A DNA stretch of 12,184 nucleotides, from the NCBI GenBank assembly GCA_027596945.1, contig JADGJH010001066.1:1-12184 (forward strand), in the 5' to 3' direction. The position numbers and the translations under genes were made by a program. This DNA is from Physocladia obscura. Its lineage: Eukaryota; Chytridiomycota; Chytridiomycetes; Chytridiales; Chytriomycetaceae. Positions 1 through 8,266 of this stretch are shown here, piece by piece; within the stretch, counting starts at the first letter, position 1, and the number at the start of each line of letters is the position of its first letter. The notes under the pieces are model-generated. The model had not been told where the DNA came from, ran no database searches, and worked only from the letters and a program-made list of their open reading frames with translations.

Positions 1-292
1 GTGTATATATGTGATTTGAATTGTATCTTTCTTATAATTAAAGTTAATGTATTGAAACAAATGAGAATTTGTTATATCGCATTATTGACACTCTGTGAGT
101 GTGAATGGGATATTGTTCTATTGTAATAATGGTCATGGTCAATTAGTTGACGTTGGAGCAAAATAAAGTAGACTGTAAATAGCAAATTATAAATGTAAAT
201 GTATATTTAGAGTATTTATTGTGTGTTTCAACAATTTGCAATTGATGATACCAAATTAAATGTTTATTTAAAAAAAGTCAGTTGTCAAATTT
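1..292. other. AT-rich non-coding stretch
   Basis: I see no open frame of useful length, no repeat and no RNA gene here. The stretch is very AT-rich and nearly free of CpG. It lies just downstream of the stop codon of the minus-strand coiled-coil exon, so it probably holds that gene's 3' untranslated region and polyadenylation site. No sharp signal can be named. Confidence 0.5.
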
Positions 293-471
293 TCACTTCA
301 TATTTTGGCTTCTTTCAAATTTCATTTGCTCATAGTGTAAGTTCTCTGCATACTCACTTTCAAACTTAGCTTCTTCCAGTTTGAGTTGATGCTCCTTCAA
401 ATCCAATTTGCATGCCTTATTCTTCAACTCATTTACAGCTGTTGCAATCCTTTTGAAGCAATTGCTAATTC
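293..471 (-). CDS. Terminal exon of a coiled-coil protein (partial gene)
   Basis: Read on the minus strand, 58 codons run open from a splice-acceptor-like site (polypyrimidine tract ending in CCAG at 472-475) to a TGA at 293-295. The peptide is rich in Lys, Glu, Leu and Gln. It contains KRIATAVNELKNKACKLDLK and later LEEAKFESEYAENLHYEQMK, a pattern expected of a long charged helix or coiled coil. Such tails end many fungal Myb/SANT-like or transposon-derived DNA-binding proteins, but that link is only inferred. The acceptor requires one base from the previous exon. A phase-compatible candidate exon lies at 827-887, preceded by a good acceptor (TTGTTGCAG) and ending at a GTGTGT donor; it would leave an unusually long intron of about 355 nt. 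No start codon was found. A decayed, similar-looking coiled coil lies at 8006-8266 on the other strand. Confidence 0.45.
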
Positions 472-1062
472 CTGGAATAAAATAAACTGAATGTTAAACT
501 CTACATCTCAACTTTCACTATTTCAGTGTTAGAGAGTATGAGGAATTTTAATTTAGGGCAATAATAATTTTTTTTATTCAACAAAGAAAATTTCACACAA
601 TGAAAAATTTAAACTCGCTCTTTCTCCCTTATCTCATATCCCTGTTTTGCTCATATACTCTCAACTTTGCTTATAGTATTTAAGGACAAAGATGGAATGA
701 TGATCTTCAGTCAAAAGGAAAGATCTCTTGTAATTCCTAATGAATACAATAATATATCCATGTTCAGCTTGACTATTAAATACCCAACACTGAAAAATCA
801 AGAGAAAGTATCCATACAACACACACTAATTTCACTGATCTGATACGAAGTTGATACTGGAGAAGTGAAGTATTTTGTTAGTGGAGCCTGCAACAAATGT
901 TAATGAAAGTTAAGTATGCACAAAGAAGACATTTAAATTTACAATGTATTAGCATTCTTGCTTTTTATCTGGCAACTGCGTCATACATAAAGTTCATTTT
1001 GTGGACAGTTGAACATATTATTGCCAATTTTATTTTATTTTTACTTTCTCTTTTTTCCCATC
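472..1062. other. Region between divergent genes; possible extra minus-strand exon
   Basis: Most of this AT-rich, CpG-poor stretch reads as intron or intergenic DNA. The only coding hint is minus-strand 827-887 (20 codons including TKYFTSPVSTSYQISEI), flanked by acceptor- and donor-like sequences. The last ~200 bases should contain the promoter and 5' leader of the Rrn6-like gene. They become pyrimidine-rich (runs of CTTT and TTTCCC) just before its first in-frame ATG. I see no clear TATA box. Confidence 0.35.
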
Positions 1063-4000
1063 ATGTTTCCGCAAGTGCATTTTGCAAATAGTGAACCAAG
1101 TTCAATCGGAACTCTCGGAAATATGGCGCTTATAGATAGCATGAATAATGATGCGCAAATACAAATTCCTGTGTTTGCAAATGGTTTCCGTTGTTTTTTG
1201 AATCAAAGTAATGTAATCTATTAAATCATGATTTTGCACACTGCAGCCGGGATTCTCAACGCAGCGTCGTTTCTGAAAGCCCAACCGTCGAATATTTCTG
1301 CAAAATTTGGTCCACGGTGGCGCGTATGGAATCGTCCAGTGCTTCCGACAATGCTGTATTCGACAAAAGAACGACCCGAGAAAGAGGTAGAACAAAGACT
1401 ACAGTATAATAATAAAATATCTTTTCGTTTAGGTCAACTTCTTTGAGTCAATTCATCAAGACGAGGGAATTTCGCGAGATATTTTGACCTCTGCTGTCAC
1501 CGACGCCCACAATTACGAACACAAACAATACATCTATAATCCTTCTCGAGGAAATTGCTTGCATATATACGAACTCGTAGATAATGGCCCGCGAATTTTA
1601 CTTGCGGCCGGAGGATTTGCTGGCAATGAACTTAGTTAAATCCATAACCTCATTCGTAAAAACGTCTGGTTAATGCTCTTTTTCAGGTTTATTCCAGATT
1701 CAAGAGTCAAAAATAAAACCAGAATCGACACCTGTATATAGTTTCAAAACGCCAATATTACAGATCACATCTTCGAAAAATCAATTTTCGCCTGAAGTTT
1801 GCAGTTCAGTCTTGAAATTATTCCAAAATAATTTATTTTGTTTGAAGCTTATTCACTTCAGGGCTTCTTGGCGTTAGAACATTCAACACTATATCAATAA
1901 TGTCTGCGCCGTATTCATCTGCTTCTTTACCCTCCTTTCACGAAATTATTTCAAGTTCCCCTCATTCTGAACCTGTGCACATGGCTTTCAACCCAATAAT
2001 ACCACATGAAGCTGTTTGGATCTGCGCTAATCGAAATATTTACCTATGGGATTTGCTTTCTGCGCCCGAAGATCCGCGACGTCAAATAAGATCTATCGGT
2101 TCCGCTACTTCCACTGACAATAACGTCACTGACAATAACTTGAAATGGAAGAGTATTGAATACTCCTGGCATCCACGTGTTTTGGCCATAGGAGAGTCAA
2201 AAAAAGTTTCAGTTCTTGATTTACGAGTTGAGCAGCTTTTTTTATTTATGTTCTTCGACTTTTAAAAATCAAAATAATATGTTATCAAGTCGCAATCAGA
2301 ATCTTTATTATCATTTTATACTAGCGAATTTCATATTAACACTTTACGTGGAATTGCAACTAATCCTCAAAATCAATTTGAAATGGGAATTTGCGGGACT
2401 TCCAAAACAAGCTTAGTTGATACCCGATTTCCGAAGATTCCTGTTATTGAATGGAACATCGAAAATATGAATGATCCACCGGTCGGAATACAATTTCTTC
2501 ACGTTGATCAAGAAAGTTTGTGTCAAAAAAAATTATTGACAGATATAAAATCGATTAAACTATTTTCTAGGTGCAATTATGACTTGGAATTTTCGACATG
2601 GCGAAATCATAGTACACCCGTATAAATCGTCATCCATTGCACCATCTGATAATCTTTCAAACGAAAAATCACTGTTCGATATTCCTCATACTCCACCACA
2701 CTCCACTTATTCTTCTCAACGTATTCCGCCATTTCATTCATTTGATTCTTTGTATTGTGATCCATGTGGCGATTCACAGTTTCGTCCACAGTTTCGTGGA
2801 ATTCGTCAATATCACGAAGAAGAGCCATTTTGGGGAACTCAATCGATGAGTGACGTCTTTCAAAAATCAAAAAAAAAAAATCCTGCCGCGAATAAAGCTT
2901 CTGATCAGGGGCAAATAAAGTTAAAGCCTAAAACTCGAATTTTGAAGGTCTGTGATAATGATTACAGCACTGTCGATAGTGACAATCATGAAAATAGTGT
3001 CGAAATTAATAAATTTAAAACCGCAAATAATCGAAAATTTCAAAATAACACCGATCTTGAATCAAATATAATACCAAGATCAACACATGTGGATCATGTT
3101 GCAGCAAACAATATTTTCCGTCAAAGATGGGGTAAAAAAGACGAGTTCCGAAGGATTTTTGATAACATGATTCCTCCTTGGCCCGGACTGATTGGAGTCG
3201 CATTTCACGACTGTGGAAATGGTGGTGTCGATATATTTCAAGGAGCTGCTGATGGGGCAATGTATCGCCAAAAATTTGAAGCTGGAAATTTATTCAAATC
3301 CCATGATAGTTCTTTCGAGAAAGATGTGCGCAAAGAAAAAAATGATGCTTCTTCGACATCTGAAATAATTCTGCAGGAAATTAATTCACAAACATCGAAC
3401 GAAGAGTATGATGAAATGTGGATTAATGCTGTGGAAAAACGGGTGCTTGAAGCTTACGAAGAATTACCTTATTTAAAACAAGATGTTATTGTTATAAATT
3501 TATTTAGTCACATTAAATGTAAGATTTTTTCTTCTATTTTTTGTTAAAAACTAACTCGCGTGTTAAGATATATCAAAACTATTATTGCATGAAATTCCAT
3601 CAGACAAAAACGAGGCCGTTGAATCTCAAGTTAATATTTCTGATGCTGCGGCAAAGCTTATTGCGAAACACTCCCCTAAAACATTATTTGAAATGTATGA
3701 ATCAGCAAAATATTCGATTCCAATCAATTATTCAAATGGTATCCCAATAATTCTGCACCCACGATCCTCCACACGTCTTTTGGAATCAGATTCAGTGAGT
3801 AAACTTGTTGCAACTTGTAATACCATGCTTTCGAAATCGGACACCAATTTTATGCACGAAGATCAAGTAAATTTTATGGATGTGGATGCCGCACAACTTA
3901 TAGACGATGACGCTTCGTATCTGGTGGAAGATAATGACGACAATTCGTCAAATCCTTTGAAAAAAAGTGCTACGTACATTCGAAAAATTCCCCTCGACTT

Positions 4001-5015
4001 TTTAAATTTGTTTGAGCCTCCTGAAGGTTCATCTTTCGAAGATAATTTCACAATTAACGTGATCAGAGCAGCTATTGAACGGAACTTTCTTACAGAGAAC
4101 ATTAAATATTATTCTAAAATTCCTAAGGAGATTTTGACATTAAATAACACAATTGGAATGAATGGTGTTCAAATCGCCAAAGAGCTTAATCAAAAAGGCG
4201 ATCTTACGAAGAAAAATGCGATTGAATGGATTGCGCGAGACATCTTGTTAAGTTCAAGTATATTGGATGGCATACATTTCACAATCGAAGGCCCTCCAAA
4301 GAATTCAAAGTTTGCGGGATTATCGCAAGCTATGGTTGAAGTGATATATGATGCTGAAACTGAAGACCAAGATAACGATGATGATTATGAAGATGTTGAT
4401 CCAACAATTAAAAAACTTCTTGATGACCCAGAATTGGATCTTCCCTCAACAGCAAAAATTCATAATTCAATGATGCTAGCTTCGCCGTTTGCACTGTCTC
4501 GCGAAGCGATTTTGCTGAGAGATAAATGGCTAAATTCACAAAAATGGTACGATGATGAAAACGAAGAAGCTCAAAGGCGAATGCAGATCCAAGTATCGAT
4601 CAAAACATACTCAAAACGCCAAAGCGCATTGGAAGGCACGTATTCAGTCCCGACAGAGGAGGAAGAGGGGAAAAAAAAAAAGGAAAAAAAAAAGGATATT
4701 ATCAAGAAGGATGATGTTCTCATGCTCGCGTCACAACAAGAATCGCAGCGAGTCAGCACCCAGACAAGAGTGATTGCATCATCGAATTTAACACAGCAGG
4801 CAGCATCGCTCTCTTTATCATCGCAACCGTTCGCTCGACACACTCTGAGAGGTGTTGTGTCACAGTCTCAAGTCTCATCCCCTAAACAAAATTCAATTAT
4901 ACCGAAAGGCAGCTTATTGTCGATGCTTGGACAGCAGTCTTCAATAGGTAGTAGATTTGGATCCCAAGAAGCAGCTTCACCAAACAAGAAAAAACCAAGA
5001 AAGTCTGGTTTTTGA
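1063..5015 (+). CDS. RRN6: Rrn6/TAF1C-like subunit of RNA polymerase I core factor, 8 exons
   Basis: This protein should act in the nucleolus, in the core factor (SL1 in animals) that recruits RNA polymerase I to rDNA promoters. Proposed exons, all phase-consistent, are 1063-1207, 1247-1386, 1433-1634, 1687-1803, 1862-2226, 2290-2515, 2571-3518 and 3568-5015, giving about 1196 aa. This is longer than I recall for yeast Rrn6 or human TAF1C (both near 900). Family-like motifs appear in order: FKTPILQI (about 182-189), LLGVRT (203-208), YSWHPRVLAIG then SVLDLR (302-323), LVDTRFP with a following Trp (365-378), a TWNFRHGE strand, and the basic C-terminal end KKKPRKSGF. The N-terminal half is probably a WD40-like propeller. 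An acidic stretch (about 976-992) and a Lys-rich one (about 1078-1092) precede a Ser/Gln-rich tail. The start is the first in-frame ATG; an alternative Met lies 20 codons later. The donor of intron 4 (GTTCAG) and the acceptor of intron 7 are the least certain. Confidence 0.8.
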
Positions 5016-5135
5016 AACGTTTTTTTTTTATTGCCCAGTTTTTTCGAATTGGTCATCAGTTTGAGTCGGATTTGTGAAGAAAAAAATTTCATCAGCTCAA
5101 ACCAAAAATTCCAAAAATTTTGTAATTTCCCTGAG
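5016..5135. promoter_or_regulatory. Short intergenic spacer between two same-strand genes
   Basis: Only 120 bp separate the Rrn6-like stop from the first ATG of the zinc-finger gene. The spacer begins with a T run (5020-5029) and contains AAAAATTCCAAAAATTTT-like AT stretches. It must hold both the 3' end of the upstream transcript and the promoter of the downstream one, unless the two are cotranscribed. No canonical AATAAA or TATAAA is visible. A frame open from 5031 joins the zinc-finger gene but has no ATG before 5136. Confidence 0.35.
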
Positions 5136-6013
5136 ATGAAGTTGAAAACGGAAAGCCACCATTGGTGCGAATTGAATTCAGCGATTCGAAACGACAATCA
5201 GGATGCAGTAGAATGCGACAGCTCGAAATCCGTGAATGCCGAAGAGCTGCTTTTGACATTCCTGTTCCATGATCTCGGAAAAACCCATGGGGAGCAGGCA
5301 AAATTTATACCGACAAGTCAAAAAAGCATAAATGAACTGCAAAGTCGAGAAGCGGCATTGGAGAATCGGCGAAATCATCAGTTCGAATCTAGCATTTCGC
5401 AGAAACAGTTTTCCGATTTGTTGATCAACATGCGTGCTTTGGCATGGCAAAAGAATCAAAATATGTCTCCCACTAGTCCGGCCGGAGCTTTAGAATGCAA
5501 TAGCATGCAGAAATCGTGCCTTTATGATTATATGCCATCAAATTCTAATGGCGAAAGTCTTGCTCATTTAAGTAGTGATTCTGTGGTTCCAGTGGTTTTG
5601 GTCAAACTCCCTCCAGGATATGCGGGCTGTGCCACCAGTGAAATTACAACTACTTCAGACTCAGTGCAACTTAAAGATGAAAAATCTTCGCCCATTGCAT
5701 GCTCCCAGTGTCCAAAATTAGTGAGTGGAAAAAACCATATCAAAATTTTTGATTATTAATTCAATTTCATTGTTGATAAAAATGTTATTCGGTAGTTTCA
5801 AAGACGGCAAGACTTCAAAAGGCATTTGAAGACAATTCATAGATTAGACGGGGCCGAGATTAGATGTGAAGGATGCAATCGGATGTTTTCGAGGTTCGAT
5901 TGAAATCAAAATTTCTCTTAGCTAATTTTTTTTTTTTGGTGCATATCAGAATTGACGGATTAAGGAGGCATTCCCAGGGGCGCTGTAAAAAATTGAGATA
6001 CGGAACTATTTGA
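5136..6013 (+). CDS. Two-finger C2H2 zinc-finger protein, 3 exons
   Basis: This is a probable nuclear DNA-binding protein of about 248 aa. Proposed exons are 5136-5720, 5796-5893 and 5950-6013; the introns are 75 and 56 nt, the second with a GCTAAT branch-like site and TATCAG acceptor. After splicing, the C-terminus holds two adjacent fingers. Finger 1 begins CSQCPKLF and fits C-x2-C-x12-H-x4-H. Finger 2 begins CEGCNRMF and fits C-x2-C-x12-H-x4-C, with the standard Phe and Leu core positions; its last ligand is Cys. The protein stops 10 codons after that Cys. The first ~190 residues are Ser/Gln/Asn-rich and low-complexity, with a short helical patch (FSDLLINMRALAWQ), and I recognise no domain there. 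Each finger is interrupted by an intron, and without splicing frame 1 stops at 5759 before completing a finger. The spliced model is supported by exact finger spacing. The protein family and target are unknown. Confidence 0.75.
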
Positions 6014-6143
6014 AAATTTTATTTATTCGCACATATGAACCAAAAAATTAAAATTGCTGCAAAACTTTGGGATGTATTTTTAATCATCAGAAAAACATTC
6101 AGAAGAAAGAAAAAAGAAAAAACGTCCAGCCAAAAGCTAATAT

Positions 6144-7397
6144 TTAGTCAGTTGGGTGAACAGCTTGTGCAAATCCGAGCCTGTTGTTTTCAATATCATA
6201 GACGCTGTATGCTGCTCTCAAATATACGTCTCCAAAAATATAGCCAGGCCCGCCGTCTCCGAGTGACCCGATTCTGCTAATTCCACTGGAGTATGTACCA
6301 TCCCCGTTACTCAACGCGTACTCTTTTGGCCCCAGCTGAACCGAGGAACCACCAATATTGACTTGAACAATAGGACCGTTACTTATAATTGCGGCATCGA
6401 TTGGGTACAGTCCTGTACTACTGCTGTAACTCCCTGCGCCGATTGCTTTGTTCACTGAATCAGCCAAATCGTTTGGAATCAAGAGAAGCGTTGTGCCAGT
6501 GTCTGCGATTGCGCCAGTGCTTCCAGCAAAATCAATTGTCTCTCCATTAACAACAAAAGATCCACCGGTTGGATCAAACTGGTAATAGCTATCGCTGCTA
6601 ATAGGCACGTAAGAAATCGTGCCAGAGAAACGCGTCGAATCAACACCGTTAAGTGTCAATTCACCTTCGTCCTTGTCGACAGAGTTCGAAAAGTAGAAAG
6701 CGAGGCTATTGATTCCCGCCCCAGACACGTAATTGCCGTTCTGGATCTGATTGATCGACGCGTATGCAAGGCCCCAGAGGCCGTCTCCAGGAGAATTAAA
6801 GCCTTGTTCCTGGGTTGTAACGCCAAAGTTGATTGTAGCCGAGATTCCTGCTAAACTGACAGGACCGTTGTAAATGTCACCGCTAACGCTGCCAGAGCCG
6901 TACGATGTCGAAAATGTCTGACCGGTGTTGGTAACAGAAGAATCGCTTGTGTTAAAGGAACTTTGGCCCGCCTGGCCTGTTGATCCGTCAGTAGATGTGG
7001 CCGAAGCACCACGGATCCACACGTCAGAAGATCCAGTGTCCAAGTCGACTGCAAATTGCTGCGTGCCGACAACAACGTTGGTGGTATACAACAAATCGTT
7101 ATAATTTGTGAGCACAGATGTGTTTGTGTCAGCAGATAAAACGTGCACCAGTCCATGGCGCACAATAGCGGATCTCAATTCAAGAGTGGGATGCTGGTGC
7201 TTTGAAGTCTTGCGCCAAATGCGAACCGTGTTTTCCTTTCCCGGAACAGTCAGATAAGCAAATTGTGCAGATTTGGAGTCTTGTTTGGTCTTGTATTCTG
7301 TAGTGATTGTTTTTTTAGTTTTGACATTCGATAAGCCTGAATTTGACGGGCTTGTGGTTGTCGTCGTGACTGTGTGAGTTGTTGTGATCTTGAGCAT
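6144..7397 (-). CDS. Pepsin-family (A1) aspartic protease, cysteine-free, no signal peptide
   Basis: This intronless 417-aa frame encodes an endopeptidase with two catalytic aspartates. The first is Asp120 in DLDTGSSDVW and the second is Asp299 in IADTGTTLL; their spacing of 179 residues is close to pepsin's. The flap Tyr is Tyr166 in SYGSGS. Other family landmarks are GLWGLAY (about 206-212), GELTLNGVD (245-253) and the C-terminal GDVYLRAAYSVYD...RLGFAQA. Two things are odd. The protein has no cysteine at all, so it cannot form the usual pepsin disulfides. The N-terminus (MLKITTTHTVTTTTTS) is Thr-rich with no hydrophobic signal peptide; residues 1-98 could be a propeptide or an unrelated extension. 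I found no upstream exon supplying a leader. The gene is visibly richer in GC and CpG than its neighbours. It converges on the zinc-finger gene, with 130 bp between stops. The family call is firm; cellular location and substrate are unknown. Confidence 0.93.
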   Translation of the reverse strand: MLKITTTHTVTTTTTSPSNSGLSNVKTKKTITTEYKTKQDSKSAQFAYLTVPGKENTVRIWRKTSKHQHPTLELRSAIVRHGLVHVLSADTNTSVLTNYNDLLYTTNVVVGTQQFAVDLDTGSSDVWIRGASATSTDGSTGQAGQSSFNTSDSSVTNTGQTFSTSYGSGSVSGDIYNGPVSLAGISATINFGVTTQEQGFNSPGDGLWGLAYASINQIQNGNYVSGAGINSLAFYFSNSVDKDEGELTLNGVDSTRFSGTISYVPISSDSYYQFDPTGGSFVVNGETIDFAGSTGAIADTGTTLLLIPNDLADSVNKAIGAGSYSSSTGLYPIDAAIISNGPIVQVNIGGSSVQLGPKEYALSNGDGTYSSGISRIGSLGDGGPGYIFGDVYLRAAYSVYDIENNRLGFAQAVHPTD

Positions 7398-7470
7398 TGT
7401 TTTTTTTTTGCCTTACAAAGTCATGTGATTGGGTGGCAAACGTTGGTGGCGATAATTTGGGCATGTGATT
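7398..7470 (-). promoter_or_regulatory. Candidate promoter-proximal sites of the aspartic protease gene
   Basis: Directly upstream of the protease ATG (minus strand) is an A-rich leader, a favourable context for a fungal start codon. A CCAAT motif lies at 7428-7432. Two copies of CATGTGATT on the plus strand (7422-7430 and 7462-7470), exactly 40 bp apart, each contain the E-box core CACATG on the gene's strand. This arrangement suits bHLH binding, but short motifs recur by chance and no function is shown. Confidence 0.25.
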
Positions 7471-8005
7471 CATTTGTGGTATTGCCAAGATAACATCGAA
7501 AGTGTCCTTGTTCTAGAATAATTGTGGCAATAATTAAGATTAATGAAAGGCGATAAGTAAGCACAAATTTCAGAGAAATTCTCACTCAAATTTCTTTAAA
7601 GTGACTTATTTCTAGGAATTTATTTTCATTAAACACGAAAATTAGAATCTAATTACAAACCAAATTTTTCATTTCTTAAGTAGTCGGTGCACTTAAAAGT
7701 TGTAATATTTTAGCACATATTATTCTTAAGTTTTAAGGTTACCATTATTCATTTTATACGTGTAGTTGATTCAATAAAATTTTTAGTAACGTGTCGTTCT
7801 CTCAAATAAAGGTCAATCCTTTGATATTCTTGCTAATATCAGCTTCTTTCAGGCAAATTGAAAATATTTGTTAATACAAATTCCACTTGTTAAACAGATA
7901 TGAATTCAACTGCAAACAAACCCATCCTTCTTAAACACACCAATCATAAGTTTGGATATTGAAAAATTTGCAGCTTTCTGATTATATGTCATGACCATTG
8001 TTTTC
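7471..8005. other. AT-rich intergenic stretch, no gene seen
   Basis: No frame here shows family motifs, useful length or convincing splice sites. CpG frequency is intermediate between the gene island and the transposon-rich right flank. It should include the distal promoter of the protease gene. No tandem repeat, inverted terminal repeat or RNA gene could be recognised. Confidence 0.5.
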
Positions 8006-8266
8006 AGCTCATCGAATTCAGCCTTTGTGCAAATCAAATACTGTACTGGTCCTGACCCATCAAACAATCGACAGAAACACAAAAAAGCAGGGGAAAAAGT
8101 GATTCATCTACCCGTAGTTCTTCTGTGACTGCAATGGATACAATCATGAGTTTGAAAGATAGTATGGAAAAACAATCAGTATGAGAACTCAAATTACAAG
8201 GAACACAAACTGGAATTTGAGAAAGACAACTGCACAAATTTTGGAGCTCATTGTGGATCATCATGA
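8006..8266 (+). pseudogene. Frameshifted relic of a coiled-coil protein
   Basis: Three consecutive reading frames carry protein-like segments that only join if two frameshifts are assumed. The first is open from 8006 to about 8103 and includes KYCTGPDPSNNRQKHKKAGE. The second runs from 8104 to a TGA at 8182-8184 and includes SSSVTAMDTIMSLKDSMEKQ. The third runs from 8180 to a TGA at 8264-8266 and includes YENSNYKEHKLEFEKDN. The last part is a charged helix resembling in style the intact minus-strand exon at 293-471 (compare KEHKLEFEK with KEHQLKLEE). CpGs are few, as expected of old methylated DNA. It may be the tail of a Myb-like or transposon-derived gene. It could also be chance coding-like sequence; confidence is low. 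Confidence 0.3.

Noticed and set aside
4571..4843. Minus-strand frame of 90 codons opposite the Rrn6-like last exon
   Set aside because: It lies antisense to a confident coding exon. Its Phe/Ser-rich sequence is the complement of poly-Lys and Ser/Gln codons.
5031..5135. Upstream extension of the zinc-finger frame to 5031
   Set aside because: The extension starts with TTG and has no ATG before 5136. A nuclear fungal gene is expected to start at ATG.
6851..7165. Second minus-strand frame of 104 codons inside the protease gene
   Set aside because: It overlaps the protease in another frame, has no family motif, and is explained by the codon composition of the real gene.
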